Source of the DNA: Myxococcus xanthus
GTDB taxonomy: Bacteria; Myxococcota; Myxococcia; Myxococcales; Myxococcaceae
Length of the DNA: 64,000 bases
Reading direction: 5' to 3'
Assembly: GCF_900106535.1 (NCBI RefSeq)
Contig: NZ_FNOH01000006.1
Location: 186,001 to 250,000 of the forward strand
The notes under the pieces were generated by a model, which saw nothing but the letters and a program-made list of their open reading frames with translations, ran no database searches and was not told where the DNA came from. This document shows positions 42,953-55,793 of this stretch, one piece after another. The translations under genes and the position numbers were made by a program. The first letter of the stretch is position 1; each line of letters opens with the position of its first letter.

Positions 42953-43592
42953 GGGTTTCCTCCTCGAGCGCGGTGCGCAGCTTCTTGCGGACCTCGCACA
43001 GGATTTGCCGCACGCGCTGGACCGACAGGCCAACGCGTGAGGCGATTGCGGCATGAGGGAGCTCCTGGCCGTCACAGGCCAGGAGGAAGACGTTTCGTGC
43101 GCTGGGAGACACCTGCGCCAGCGCAGCATGTGCGCGGGAGAGTTGCTCCTCGGTCAGCAGGCGCCGCTCCGCGGACACGGACGGGTCCACCGGGTGGTGA
43201 CGCTCCGGCAGTTCATCCACCGCCCCGGCAATGGACTCGCGACGGGCCCGTCGTGCGTCGTCCGCGGCCAGGAAGGCCGCCTGGGTGAGGGCGAGGTTGG
43301 GCAGGCGAAGCTCCGTCAGCAGCCCGCGCTGCTGTTGCTGGATGAGCCGCGCCCAGGTCTCCTGGGCCAGCTCTTGCGCCCGGTCCACCCGGACGCCACG
43401 TGCGAGCAGCGATACCACGACCCGCCGGTGATGGCGTGCGACCAGCGCGTCCCAGGCCGCCCTCTCACCCGTCAGGGCGCGCCGCGCGAGGAGGGCTTCA
43501 TCCTCCCCGGGCGCCGTCGCCTCGGCTGGCTCGTCGGCTTCCTTTGACAATCGCAGCGTCGTCATCCGCAGGCCCTGCACGGCTGCACTCAT
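42945..43592 (-). CDS. ECF RNA polymerase sigma factor
   Basis: 215 residues. Region 2 (AAWDALVARHHRRVVVSLL, RAQELAQETWARLIQQQ) and region 4 (LAQVSPSARNVFLLACDGQELPHAAIASRVGLSVQRVRQILCEVRKKL) are clear. I prefer ATG 43592, preceded by GGGAAG; in-frame starts at 43565 and 43673 are possible. Directs transcription of an unknown regulon and is paired with the overlapping anti-sigma gene. Confidence 0.85.
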   Translation of the reverse strand: MSAAVQGLRMTTLRLSKEADEPAEATAPGEDEALLARRALTGERAAWDALVARHHRRVVVSLLARGVRVDRAQELAQETWARLIQQQQRGLLTELRLPNLALTQAAFLAADDARRARRESIAGAVDELPERHHPVDPSVSAERRLLTEEQLSRAHAALAQVSPSARNVFLLACDGQELPHAAIASRVGLSVQRVRQILCEVRKKLRTALEEETHA

Positions 43593-43715
43593 GCCGTCTT
43601 CCCGTCGCTCAGAGGCGTCCGGGGAGCACGCCTGCTCCCCGGTGTCCCCAGAACGTGTGTCCGGCGCGGACATATCGATGGGGGCAGGGAGGATGTGGGG
43701 CGGGGTGGGCAAGGG

Positions 43716-44201
43716 TCAGTTGACTGCGGGACTGTCTCCCGACGCCCAGCGGAGGTTGGAGAGCTTCACCACGCCCTGGCAGCGGCCGCACACACGGCCT
43801 TCACCGTCGTACACCCAGGCGGTGGCGAAGAGGAGGGACACCGTCTGGCTGTCGATTTCGGACTCCACGCGCAGACTGTCGCCGGTGACGGCGCGCTCGA
43901 AGCTCATGGACAACTGCACGGTGGCGCAGCGCCGGCCCGGGTCCACTAGGGCGCCGGTGCAGCCCACGGCGTAGTCGAAGAGGGCGGCGAGGATGCCTCC
44001 GTTGACGGCGCTGGCGCTGCCGGCGCCGCCCCGGTGTTCGGGCCGAAGTTCGGGGATGGTGACGACCACCTTCCGGCCCTCCGGAAAGCTGAGTTGCGCG
44101 CCGAAGAGGCGCAGGGTGAGGCTCTGGGAGAACTGCTCGGCGTAACGGTCCAGGTCAGCCTGGGATGGCCTCGGAGGGGCGCCGGACGTGGAGTCGGACA
44201 T
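43716..44201 (-). CDS. PaaI-family hot-dog thioesterase
   Basis: 161 residues, single hot-dog domain. ASAVNGGILAALFDYAVGCT carries the N-G-G-[IL]-x-x-[AT]-x-x-D active-site motif of PaaI/DUF4442-type acyl-CoA thioesterases, followed by strands RCATVQLSMSFERAV and DSLRVESEI. It probably hydrolyses acyl- or aryl-CoA; the substrate is unknown. Divergent from the helicase gene. Confidence 0.82.
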   Translation of the reverse strand: MSDSTSGAPPRPSQADLDRYAEQFSQSLTLRLFGAQLSFPEGRKVVVTIPELRPEHRGGAGSASAVNGGILAALFDYAVGCTGALVDPGRRCATVQLSMSFERAVTGDSLRVESEIDSQTVSLLFATAWVYDGEGRVCGRCQGVVKLSNLRWASGDSPAVN

Positions 44202-44318
44202 GGAGTCGCACCATTATATAAGCGCACCGCATGCCTTGGGGGCCGAGCGGCCGGGCGGGACTGCGGAAGGGCGCCCATTGGTGGGGGAAAGACGTTAGAA
44301 GCATGGGTTCCCTCCCGA

Positions 44319-46670
<2,352 letters not shown>

Positions 46671-46775
46671 GAAGCGGGCACCCGAGTGGACAAGCCGGTT
46701 TGGAGACTTGTGGGAGCGACAAAAGAAAGCCCGCGCGCCTGACAGGGCGAATGCGCTGGTGGCAGAGTCCGGCGT

Positions 46776-47240
46776 GTGAGACTCGCCTCGCTGACCTGGT
46801 GCCTCCTGCTGGTGTGGTGTGGCTTCGGCTGTTCGCGAAGCTTCTCCTCGCAGGACCTCGGTGTGCGGTACGAGCCGCCCTCGGGCATGGACCTGCGCTC
46901 CGTGGAGGCCGGGCCCCCGGCGCTGGCCCGCTTTGACGGGGGATTGGAGCTGCGCTCGGTGCGCGGCGCGGCGCCCGCCCTGGATGCAGGCCCGGAGGCC
47001 GTGCTGGCGGCGGCGGGGTTGAAGGCGCCCGGAAAGTTGCTTCAGGACACGGAGGGTACGCTCCCGGCGGGGCCCGTGGCGCGCTACGAATTCTCACAGA
47101 CGGGCGGCGCGCGCACGCTGGTGTACTTCGTGCCCAGGAAGGACGGCTTCGTCCTGGTTACCTTCTCCGCGCCCGAGCGTGACTACGGCACGCTGTCCGC
47201 CCGCGTGGAGCGCTCACTGTCGACACTGCGAATGTGGTGA
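46776..47240 (+). CDS. Predicted lipoprotein, unknown function
   Basis: 154 residues; the leader MRLASLTWCLLLVWCGFGCS ends in a lipobox-like FGC. The mature part has the PsbP-like/DUF layout of a small alpha/beta outer-membrane lipoprotein (YEPPSGMDLRSVE, GARTLVYFVPRKDGFVLVTF). GTG 46776 is the only start that keeps the complete signal. Converges on the propeller lipoprotein gene. Confidence 0.65.
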   Translation: MRLASLTWCLLLVWCGFGCSRSFSSQDLGVRYEPPSGMDLRSVEAGPPALARFDGGLELRSVRGAAPALDAGPEAVLAAAGLKAPGKLLQDTEGTLPAGPVARYEFSQTGGARTLVYFVPRKDGFVLVTFSAPERDYGTLSARVERSLSTLRMW

Positions 47241-47271
47241 AGCCCGCGGCGGCGTCGTCCTGATTGGAGGC

Positions 47272-48363
47272 TCAAGGGTCGGTCTTGCGCAGCCGCCACG
47301 ACAGCACGCGGCCATCCAGTCCCAGGACGATGACCTGGTCGCCGAGTACCACGGGGCGGGTGCGCAGCGGCGTATCCGCGCGGACCGAGAAGGCCTGCGC
47401 CCAGGTCGTCGTGTTCAACGCGATGAGCCGTCCCTGACGCCCGCTGGTGGGCACCAGCAGCAGGTCCTCTCTCACCGGCGTCACCTCCGAGATGAGCGGG
47501 TCGGGCAGCGTGATGCGCGCCACCTCCTTTCCGTTCGAAGGGGACAGGCCGACGAGCGCGGAGACCTCTCCAGCCGTGCCGACCCACACCGTTCCCAGCG
47601 CCAGCGAGGGGGGACTGCTCAGGGCCTCCGCGGGGGCCTGCTCCCACAGGGACGTGCCGTCCCCGAGCCGCAGCGCCAGGACGTGACCCTGGCGGGTGCT
47701 CACGTAGAGCGTGTCCCGCCACAACGTCATCCCCAGCACGTCCCGGAGGTCCCGCTGCCAGCGCTTCGCCCCATCCTGGGTGGCCAGGGCCATCAGCCCC
47801 GCGTCACCCAGCGCCACCACGAGCAGGCCGTCCTGGAGGACCGGCATGGGAAATCCACGGGGCGCAGCCGTCGGCTCGGGCTTTCCGGGTGGGGGGCGCT
47901 CCCAGTCCGTCTTCCCCGTGTCCGTGTAGAGGGAGCGGACGGACCCATCCGGCGCGACCAGGAAGACGAATTTCCCCTCCGCATCCGCCACGGGTGCGGT
48001 AAGGACAGGGGGCTCTCCGGTGAGGCGCCATTGCACCGCGCCATCCGCGAGGTTCAGCCGGACCAGGTCTCCGCCCACCGTCCCGGCGATGACACTGTCT
48101 CCCAGAAGGGCCGGGCGTGTGGCCACCTCCCTGTCCAGGGAGACCCGCCAGACGACTCGGCCGCTCCGCTCCAGGCGGACGACGGTGCCTGCCTCATTGG
48201 CGGTGAGGACGCCGTCCGGCAGGGCCACCAGCCCTGCTCGAGACGAGGCGTCCGTGGAATGGCGGAAGTCGCTCGTCGCGGGCTCCCGGCACCCCATGGC
48301 GGCCACCAATGTCAGCGCCAGGGCGGGCAGCAAGGGCGTGCATGGACAGGCGCGAGACGACAT
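47272..48363 (-). CDS. BamB-like PQQ-repeat beta-propeller lipoprotein
   Basis: 363 residues; the signal ends at TLVAAMGC, a lipobox. The mature part consists of repeated propeller blades (VVRLERSGRVVWRVSL, LVRLNLADGAVQWRLT, LALRLGDGTSLWEQA, LIALNTTTWAQAF). This is the architecture of BamB, the outer-membrane assembly lipoprotein, but myxobacteria carry many such proteins and no bam gene is adjacent, so the precise role is uncertain. Divergent from adenosine deaminase. Confidence 0.8.
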   Translation of the reverse strand: MSSRACPCTPLLPALALTLVAAMGCREPATSDFRHSTDASSRAGLVALPDGVLTANEAGTVVRLERSGRVVWRVSLDREVATRPALLGDSVIAGTVGGDLVRLNLADGAVQWRLTGEPPVLTAPVADAEGKFVFLVAPDGSVRSLYTDTGKTDWERPPPGKPEPTAAPRGFPMPVLQDGLLVVALGDAGLMALATQDGAKRWQRDLRDVLGMTLWRDTLYVSTRQGHVLALRLGDGTSLWEQAPAEALSSPPSLALGTVWVGTAGEVSALVGLSPSNGKEVARITLPDPLISEVTPVREDLLLVPTSGRQGRLIALNTTTWAQAFSVRADTPLRTRPVVLGDQVIVLGLDGRVLSWRLRKTDP

Positions 48364-48398
48364 GGTTTGGAGGATGACGCAAGGAAGGAACTTGGACC

Positions 48399-49559
48399 AT
48401 GCCTACCATTCGTGATGACGAGATTCCCAGCGCCACCGGCATTCCTTCGTCCGCCCGTCGGACGGACTTCGTGCCGCCGCCCACCCTGGCGGTGACGGAA
48501 GAGCTGTTGCGCGCACTGCCCAAGACGGACCTCCACTGCCACCTGGACGGGTCCATGCGCCTGAAGACCATCCTGGAGCTGGCCGAGCAGCAGAAAATCA
48601 AGCTGCTCGCCGACACCGAGGATGGGCTGGCCAAGGCCATCCACATGGGCGAGGTGTGCGAGAGCCTGGAGGAGTACCTCGTCGCCTTCGACGTGACGCT
48701 CTCCGTGCTCCAGACGGCCGAGTCCCTCTACCGCGCCGCCTACGAGCTGGCCGTGGACGCCGCCGCGGAGAACGTGCGCTGGCTGGAGGTTCGCTATTCG
48801 CCCGCGCTGCACCTGCAGAAGGGCCTGAAGATGACTACGGTCATCGACTCCGTGCTGGAGGGCCTGCGCGCCGCGAAGCGGGAGACGGGCATCAAGTGCG
48901 GCGTCATCGTCTGCGGCATCCGCCACATCAACCCGCAGACGTCCATGCGGCTGGCGGAGCTGGCGGTGGCCTACAAGAACCGCGGCGTCATCGGCTTCGA
49001 CCTGGCCGGCGCGGAGGCGAGCTTCCCGGCGAAGGACCACCGGGACGCCTTCCAGCTCATCCTCAAGAACAACGTCAACTGCACCGCGCACGCGGGCGAG
49101 GCCTACGGCCCCGAGTCCATCTCCCAGGCCATCCACAACCTGGGCGCGCACCGCATCGGCCACGGCACGCGGCTGCGCGAGGACGGGGACCTGCTCAACT
49201 ACGTCAACGACCACCGCATCCCGCTGGAGGTGTGCCCCACCTCCAACGTGCAGACGGGCGCCGTGACGAGCCTGGCGGCGCACCCGCTGAAGTTCTACTT
49301 CGACTACGGCCTGCGGGTGACCATCAACACGGACAACCGCCTCATCACCGACACCACGGTAACCAAGGAGCTGTGGACGGCGCACTCCGCGCTGGGCCTG
49401 TCGCTGGAGGACCTGACCACCATCCTCGTCTCCGGCTTCAAGAGCGCCTTCCTCCCGTTCCGGGAGAAGCAGGACATGCTGCGGGCGGTGAACGAGGAGA
49501 TCGCCCAGACGCTGGCGGCCTTCGACCAGAAGCGGCACCTGGTGAAGCAGCCCGCTTGA
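48399..49559 (+). CDS. add: Adenosine deaminase
   Basis: 386 residues. Zinc-binding DLHCHLDGS near residue 45, HAGE (~230), HRIGHGTRL, CPTSNVQTGAV and a final TINTDNRL in place of the usual N-T-D-D. Converts adenosine or deoxyadenosine to inosine in purine salvage. The D-N change at the last motif keeps the zinc Asp. Starts MPTIRDDEIPSA after AAGGAAGG. Stand-alone, divergent from the propeller gene. Confidence 0.92.
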   Translation: MPTIRDDEIPSATGIPSSARRTDFVPPPTLAVTEELLRALPKTDLHCHLDGSMRLKTILELAEQQKIKLLADTEDGLAKAIHMGEVCESLEEYLVAFDVTLSVLQTAESLYRAAYELAVDAAAENVRWLEVRYSPALHLQKGLKMTTVIDSVLEGLRAAKRETGIKCGVIVCGIRHINPQTSMRLAELAVAYKNRGVIGFDLAGAEASFPAKDHRDAFQLILKNNVNCTAHAGEAYGPESISQAIHNLGAHRIGHGTRLREDGDLLNYVNDHRIPLEVCPTSNVQTGAVTSLAAHPLKFYFDYGLRVTINTDNRLITDTTVTKELWTAHSALGLSLEDLTTILVSGFKSAFLPFREKQDMLRAVNEEIAQTLAAFDQKRHLVKQPA

Positions 49560-49639
49560 TGACGTGACGTCCGGCGTCCCGGCCCCGTGCAAGGTGCAGT
49601 CGCCTCGCGGGGCCGGCGCTGGCCGCGAGGAGGTGGCGC

Positions 49640-50419
49640 GTGGACCTGGAACTGGGTGGCAAGGTGGTACTGGTGACGGGTGGCTCGGAGGGGCTGGGCG
49701 CCGCGGTGGCCCGGCGGCTCGTCCGGGAGGGCGCGAAGGTGGCGCTCTGTGCCCGTGGGGCGGAGCGGCTGGAAGCCACCGCCGCGGCCCTGCGCGCCGA
49801 GGGTGGGGACGTGCTCACCGTCCAGGCCGACGTGTCGCGTGCGTGGGAGGTGGAGCACTTCGTGGATGCCGCCCACGCGCGCTTCGGGCGCATCGACGGG
49901 CTGGTGAACAACGCGGGCACCGCGGCGGGCCGGCCCTTCGCCTCGGTGAGTGACGCGGAGTGGGAGGCCGACCTCCAGCTCAAGGTCTTCGCGGCGATTC
50001 GTGCCTCGCGGCAGGCGCTGCCCTTCCTGAAGGAGTCGGGGAGCGGCGCCATCGTCAACGTGCTGGCCATCGCGGCGAAGACGCCCGGCGCAAACTCCAC
50101 GCCGTCGTCGGTGTCTCGCGCGGCGGGGCTCGCCTTGACGAAGGCGCTGTCCAAGGAGTTGGGCCCGCACGCCATCCGGGTGAACGCGGTGCTGGTGGGC
50201 ATCATCGAAAGTGGCCAGTGGGCGCGCCGTGCCAAGGAGGTGGGTAAGCCCATGGAGTCCTTCCTGCAGGAGATGGCGCGTCACGCCGGGATTCCGCTGG
50301 GCCGGGTGGGGAAGGCGGAGGAGTTCGCCGATACCGTGGCCTTCCTGCTGTCGCCCCGTGGTGGCTACATCAGCGGCGCGGCCATCAATGTGGATGGCGG
50401 CCTGTCCGCGGCCGTCTGA
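49640..50419 (+). CDS. SDR-family protein with altered active site
   Basis: 259 residues, classical short-chain dehydrogenase fold: TGGSEGLGAAVA binds NAD(P), NNAGTAAG is intact, and it ends ISGAAINVDGGLSAAV. The catalytic Y-x3-K is replaced by S-x3-R (SSVSRAAGLALTKAL), so normal carbonyl reduction is doubtful. It may be a divergent subfamily with other chemistry or a non-catalytic member. GTG 49640 follows GAGGAGG. Confidence 0.85.
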   Translation: MDLELGGKVVLVTGGSEGLGAAVARRLVREGAKVALCARGAERLEATAAALRAEGGDVLTVQADVSRAWEVEHFVDAAHARFGRIDGLVNNAGTAAGRPFASVSDAEWEADLQLKVFAAIRASRQALPFLKESGSGAIVNVLAIAAKTPGANSTPSSVSRAAGLALTKALSKELGPHAIRVNAVLVGIIESGQWARRAKEVGKPMESFLQEMARHAGIPLGRVGKAEEFADTVAFLLSPRGGYISGAAINVDGGLSAAV

Positions 50420-50580
50420 TTTCCCTTCGTCAGGAACGGGCCGGGTGCCCGTGTGTGGATGATGAAGACGGCTTCGCGCCGTCTGGCGACCGCGGCTGCT
50501 GACCCCTGGTCCCTCATCTCTCCGTCACGTCCCCCTGGGTGTGCCCGTCTTCGGGCCCCGGGGCATTCCTGAGTTGGGTC

Positions 50581-52005
50581 ATGCAGCCGAAACTGAACCG
50601 GCTTCTCCGGGCGCTCGCCCGCGAGGGGCTCGAGGTCGCCTATGACGGCCGCCTCTATTCCGTCCGCCTCCTGGGTGACGCTCACGCGCCGCCCGCCGAA
50701 GTCCTTCTCCCGCCGGACCTGCCCGTGGAGGGCAAGGCCTTCCAACAACTCGCCCAGCTCGCGGCCCTGAGGCACCCCGGTGGTGGCGAGGTGCTGCGGG
50801 TACGTGCCACGCCCGACTTCCACCCGGGAGACTCCGGGGTGGCCATTGGCTCGGTGCTCCACACGCGCGGGCTGGTGGTGCCCGGCGCCATTGGCACCGA
50901 CATCAACTGCGGCATGCGGCTGCACGTCGCGGACATCTCCGTGGAGGACTTTCTGGCGAAGCGGTCGGCCTTCGTCGAGCGGATGAAGGGCCACTACTTC
51001 TTCGGTACGCGTGACGTCACCATGGCCTCACGGGCCTCCGAGGCGCTGCTGCGCGACGGCGTGCAGGGCTGGCTCCTGGAGACGCTGGAGCAGCCGCTGG
51101 GGTGCGCGGGACGGGCCGACCTGGCCCAGCTCGACGCGGAGGTGTCGCGCATCCACCTGGGCGGCGGGCTGAAGGGCCATCCGCGCTGGGCGCCCGAGTC
51201 CTTCACGCGCGAAGGGCTGGTGCGCGACGCGGGCCTGGCCACCATTGGCGGCGGCAACCACTTCGTGGAGGTGCAGCGCGTGGAGGCTGTGGAGGACCGG
51301 GCGCGGGCGTGGGACTGGGGCGTGCGCGAGGGACAGCTCGCGTTCATGATTCACTCTGGCAGCCGGGACGTGGGCAAGCACGTGGGCGTGGCCTGGCAGG
51401 ACCGTGCGCGCCAGGCGTGGCCCGCGGGAACGCCGCTTCCGGCCAGCGGCATCCTCCCCCTGGGGGATGCGCGGCTCGTCACCGAATACCTGGAGGCGGA
51501 GGCGACGGCGGCCAACTACGCCTTCCTCAACCGCCTGCTGCTGGCGGAACTGCTGCGCCAGACGCTCAGGGAGCTCTTCGGGGACGTGGAGGCGCCGCTC
51601 GTCTACGACGTGCCCCACAACCTGACGCTGCCCTACGAGGGCGGCTGGCTGGCGCGCAAGGGCGCATGCCCGGCGGGGGCGGAGCAACCCGTCATCATCC
51701 CCGGCTCCATGGGGGCCACGTCCTTCCTCATGGTGGGGTGTGGGGATGCGCGGGCGCTGGAGTCCGCGTCGCACGGCGCGGGCCGCGCGCGCTCCCGCTT
51801 CTCCCTGTCGCGGGGCGGCGCGGACCAGAGCGAGGCCGCCCTGGGGCTGACCGGCGTGGACTGCATCACCCTTCGCGCGGAGCGTCGCGTCGAGGAGGCG
51901 CCCGCAGCATACAAGCCCATCCGTCCGGTGGTGGATGCCCAGGTGGAGGCCGGCATCGTCCGGGAGGTCGCCCGGCTCTCCCCCCTGCTCACCTTCAAGG
52001 CCTGA
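50581..52005 (+). CDS. rtcB: RNA-splicing ligase RtcB
   Basis: 474 residues. Joins 2',3'-cyclic-phosphate (3'-phosphate) and 5'-OH RNA ends using GTP and Mn. Motifs: PGAIGTDINCGMRLH (metal Cys), IGGGNHFVE, MIHSGSRDVGKH, HNLTLPY with RKGACPA, IIPGSMGATSFL, and SASHGAGRARS with the guanylated His. It ends with the YKPI region. ATG 50581 begins at the usual RtcB N-terminus. No RtcA or sigma-54 activator RtcR is next to it. It is 13 kb from the Rsr/Y-RNA operon, with which RtcB is linked in other bacteria. Confidence 0.94.
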   Translation: MQPKLNRLLRALAREGLEVAYDGRLYSVRLLGDAHAPPAEVLLPPDLPVEGKAFQQLAQLAALRHPGGGEVLRVRATPDFHPGDSGVAIGSVLHTRGLVVPGAIGTDINCGMRLHVADISVEDFLAKRSAFVERMKGHYFFGTRDVTMASRASEALLRDGVQGWLLETLEQPLGCAGRADLAQLDAEVSRIHLGGGLKGHPRWAPESFTREGLVRDAGLATIGGGNHFVEVQRVEAVEDRARAWDWGVREGQLAFMIHSGSRDVGKHVGVAWQDRARQAWPAGTPLPASGILPLGDARLVTEYLEAEATAANYAFLNRLLLAELLRQTLRELFGDVEAPLVYDVPHNLTLPYEGGWLARKGACPAGAEQPVIIPGSMGATSFLMVGCGDARALESASHGAGRARSRFSLSRGGADQSEAALGLTGVDCITLRAERRVEEAPAAYKPIRPVVDAQVEAGIVREVARLSPLLTFKA

Positions 52006-52129
52006 GCGGGGAGGGAAGGGGGGCACGTCATTTCACTTGGCGTGCTCCCCTGTCTGCGAGTGGAATGGCCGCGCGGCGGGCCCATTGCCCGCACGGCATC
52101 TCACGCGGCATCGAGGGGAACTGGGGACC

Positions 52130-52579
52130 ATGGAGAACACCTACGGAACGATGAACTCTCCCGGCGGAGCGGGCGCGAAGGAGGCCGTGTCGCTGCCGGC
52201 CATCCTGCTGATGGTCCTTTCCGCCATCACCGTGCTGCTGGGGCTCATCAACGTGCTCCAGGCCTTTGGCGGCGCGGACCCCGCCGTCGAGGAGGCGCTC
52301 AACAACCCCGACCTGCCCGAGGGGGCCCGGCAACTGCTCGCGGGCATGACGACCACGGGCGGCAAGCTGATGTTCGCGCTGCCCACGCAGGTGCTCAATG
52401 GCCTCGTCTTCTTCGGCGCGCTGAAGATGAAGAACCTGCAGAACTACGGGCTGGCGATGACCGCTGCCATCATCTCCGTCATCCCCTGCTGCGGCCCCTG
52501 CGCCTGTCTGGGCATCCCCGTGGGCATCTGGGCCCTGGTGGTGCTGAACAAGCCCGAGGTGAAGGCGGCCTTCACCTAG
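52130..52579 (+). CDS. Small integral membrane protein
   Basis: 149 residues with three or four hydrophobic helices (LPAILLMVLSAITVLLGLI, ~80-residue spacing, TQVLNGLVFFGALKM, AAIISVIPCCGPCACLGIPVG). The CCGPCACLG cluster in the last helix is found in a family of bacterial membrane proteins of unknown role. ATG 52130 follows GGGGA. Overlaps the stop of the convergent GNAT gene by 4 bases. Confidence 0.75.
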   Translation: MENTYGTMNSPGGAGAKEAVSLPAILLMVLSAITVLLGLINVLQAFGGADPAVEEALNNPDLPEGARQLLAGMTTTGGKLMFALPTQVLNGLVFFGALKMKNLQNYGLAMTAAIISVIPCCGPCACLGIPVGIWALVVLNKPEVKAAFT

Positions 52580-53097
52580 CCGCGGCGCCAGGCCGGCCAC
52601 CGCCCCATGGCCGTGGCCGGCCGCTGCTTCTGCATCCGCACGCACGCCAACTGGACGTCGACCGTGAGTGGGCGCCGGGAGGCGTGGACGGAGGCATAGC
52701 CGTGCCGCTGATAGAAGTGTTCGGCGTTCAGGCTGGCATCCAGCCCCATCAGCGGCGCGCTGCCCCGCCAGACGGCGGACTCCAGGGCCGACAGCAATGC
52801 GGGGCCCACGCCATGGCCCGCCTCGTCTGGCACCACGTAGAGCGCTTCCAGCTCACCTAGCGCCGCGTCCACCTGGCCGAAGCCCACCGCGCGCCGGCCG
52901 CGTTCCGCCACCAGCACCGTGCGCGGACGCTCCGGCCGCAGGTAGCCCTCCGGTTTCAAGAGCCGCACCCAGGTGCTCACCTCGTGCGGCGCGTACGCGC
53001 GAAGGCACAGGGCTTCCACGGCCCGGGTGTGGATGCGCCACAGGGTGCGGCGGTCGGACTCCTTCGCGGGCCTCAGCAGGAGTCCTTCCGCGCCCAT
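52576..53097 (-). CDS. GNAT acetyltransferase
   Basis: 173 residues of the GCN5-related fold: beta strand LYVVPDEAGHGVGPALLSALES supplies the R/Q-x-x-G-x-G/A acetyl-CoA loop (here DEAGHGVG), with FGQVDAALGELEALYV before and HFYQRHGY after. Transfers acetyl from acetyl-CoA to an unknown amine. Follows glgC on the same strand with 7 bases between; a link to glycogen synthesis is not implied. Confidence 0.83.
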   Translation of the reverse strand: MGAEGLLLRPAKESDRRTLWRIHTRAVEALCLRAYAPHEVSTWVRLLKPEGYLRPERPRTVLVAERGRRAVGFGQVDAALGELEALYVVPDEAGHGVGPALLSALESAVWRGSAPLMGLDASLNAEHFYQRHGYASVHASRRPLTVDVQLACVRMQKQRPATAMGRWPAWRRG

Positions 53098-53104
53098 GGC
53101 CGTC

Positions 53105-54334
53105 TCAGGTCACCTTCATGCCCTTGGGAATCACCACGACGCCCCCGGGCGTGACGTGGAAGCGCCGCCGGTCCTCCACCGGGTCGAATCCGATGGTCAT
53201 CCCCGGCGGAATCTCCACGTTCTTGTCGATGATGGCCCGGCGGATGCGGCAGCGCCGGCCGATGGTGACGTTCTCGAACAGGAGGGAGTCCTCTACCTCC
53301 GAGTACGAGTTGACGCGCACCTTCGGCGACAGCACCGAGCGCCGCACGCTGCCGCCGGAGATGATGCAGCCCTCCGCCACCAGCGTGTCCATGGCGTGGC
53401 CCACGCGGTGGTTCTGCTCGTCCGCGAAGACGAACTTCGCCGGCGGGTAGTTGTTGGGCTGGGTGTGGATGGGCCAGCGGTCGTTGTAGAGGTTGAACGT
53501 CGGGTCCACCTCCACCAGGTCCATGTTGGACTGGTAGTAGACGTCGATGTTCCCCACGTCCCGCCAGTAGCCGCGCTCCTTGGCCTCCTGGCCGGGGACC
53601 TCGTTCTGGGCGAAGTCGTACACGTACACCGGCGCGCGCTTGTACAGCTCGCTGATGATGGACTTGCCGAAGTCGTGCGCGCTCGCCTCGTTCGCCGCGT
53701 CCCGCACCACCTCCTGCACCAGCACGTCGGTGGAGAAGAGGTAGTTGCCCATGGAGGCCAGGCACATCTTCGGGTTGCCCGGCATGGGCGGCGGGTCCTT
53801 GGGCTTCTCCAGGAACTGCCGCATCCGCCCGTCCGGCCCCACGTCGATGATGCCGAACTCGCGGCCCTGCTCGATGGGGACGGGAATCGCGGCCACCGTG
53901 CACGCCGCCTTCTTCGTGCAGTGGAAGTCCAGCATCTGGCGCGTGTCCATCCGGTACACGTGGTCCGCGCCGAAGACGAAGATGTAGTCCGGCTCCTCGT
54001 CGGTGATGATGTTGAGGTTCTGGTAGATGGCGTCCGCGCTGCCCTTGTACCAGTCCAGCCCCGTCCGCATCTGCGCGGGGACGGCTTCCACGTAGTGGCC
54101 CAGGAACGCCGTCATCCGCCACGCGCGGGACAGGTGGTTGTTGAGCGAGTCGCTCTTGTACTGCGTCAAGACCTTCATCCGGTACACACCGGAGTTGGCG
54201 AAGTTCGAGAGAACGAAATCGATGATGCGGTAGCGCCCGCCGAAGGGGACAGCGGGCTTCGCGCGCTCGCGCGTCAGGGGCTCCAGGCGCGTGCCAGCGC
54301 CTCCAGCCAGAATCATCGCCAGGACTTTGGACAT
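53105..54334 (-). CDS. glgC: Glucose-1-phosphate adenylyltransferase
   Basis: 409 residues. Makes ADP-glucose for glycogen. N-terminal [29 protein letters not shown], then [27 protein letters not shown], and [11 protein letters not shown] for substrate binding, and a C-terminal left-handed helix with hexapeptide repeats ([21 protein letters not shown]). ATG 54334 begins the conserved start. Allosteric control by metabolites is known for the family. No other glg gene is in the window. Confidence 0.93.
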
Positions 54335-54589
54335 AGGTGTTCCGGACGTTAGTCGTCCCTGGGGGGCCGGCAAGGGCACGTGTGCCCGCCTGCCAGCCAT
54401 CGTTGAATGCCGAACCGCCTGTTCAGGTGTCCTGACCGGCGCTGGACGTCCCGACGCCTCGGGTTGCCGGGCCTAGCCCGGCGGCCGCTCCCGGGTGGCA
54501 TGTGGGAGAAGCGCCGCAAAGGGCCGAAGAACCGGCCCCCGCTGCGTTGCATGGCGTCTGCCGAGGCTATCGTGCTAGCCTCGTTTCCG

Positions 54590-55471
<882 letters not shown>

Positions 55472-55474
55472 GTC

Positions 55475-55645
55475 GTGGCCGCCAGCGCAAGCGAAGCGGG
55501 TCCGTCCTTCCTCGCGCGGTTGGTGCTCGTGCTCCTGGGCTGCGCCTTCCTCGGCGCGGCCTGGGTGTGGAGCCACCGCGCGGAGCCCTGGGCCGCGCGC
55601 CTGGTGGACAACGCCCTGCGCACGGTGGGTGTGCCGCCGCGCTAG
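55475..55645 (+). CDS. Small one-helix membrane protein, 56 residues
   Basis: Starts at GTG 55475, 3 bases after the cyclase stop, and contains one hydrophobic helix (LARLVLVLLGCAFLGAAWVW) followed by a basic, Trp-containing tail. Codon bias matches neighbours and the spacing suggests translation with the cyclase. It could anchor or modulate the cyclase; this is guesswork. Confidence 0.45.
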   Translation: MAASASEAGPSFLARLVLVLLGCAFLGAAWVWSHRAEPWAARLVDNALRTVGVPPR

Positions 55646-55793
55646 GGGTGAGGTGAAGCGCCTGGCGCGGTGCCGCCGGGCGGCGTCGCCCGGATGGCTC
55701 CGGTCGCGGCGCGACGCCGGGCTGCGGTGCGCTCCCCGCGGCCAGGTCAGGGGCGGGAGTCCGGTGCCCGGAAGCTCCCGCCGCGAGCTTCGC

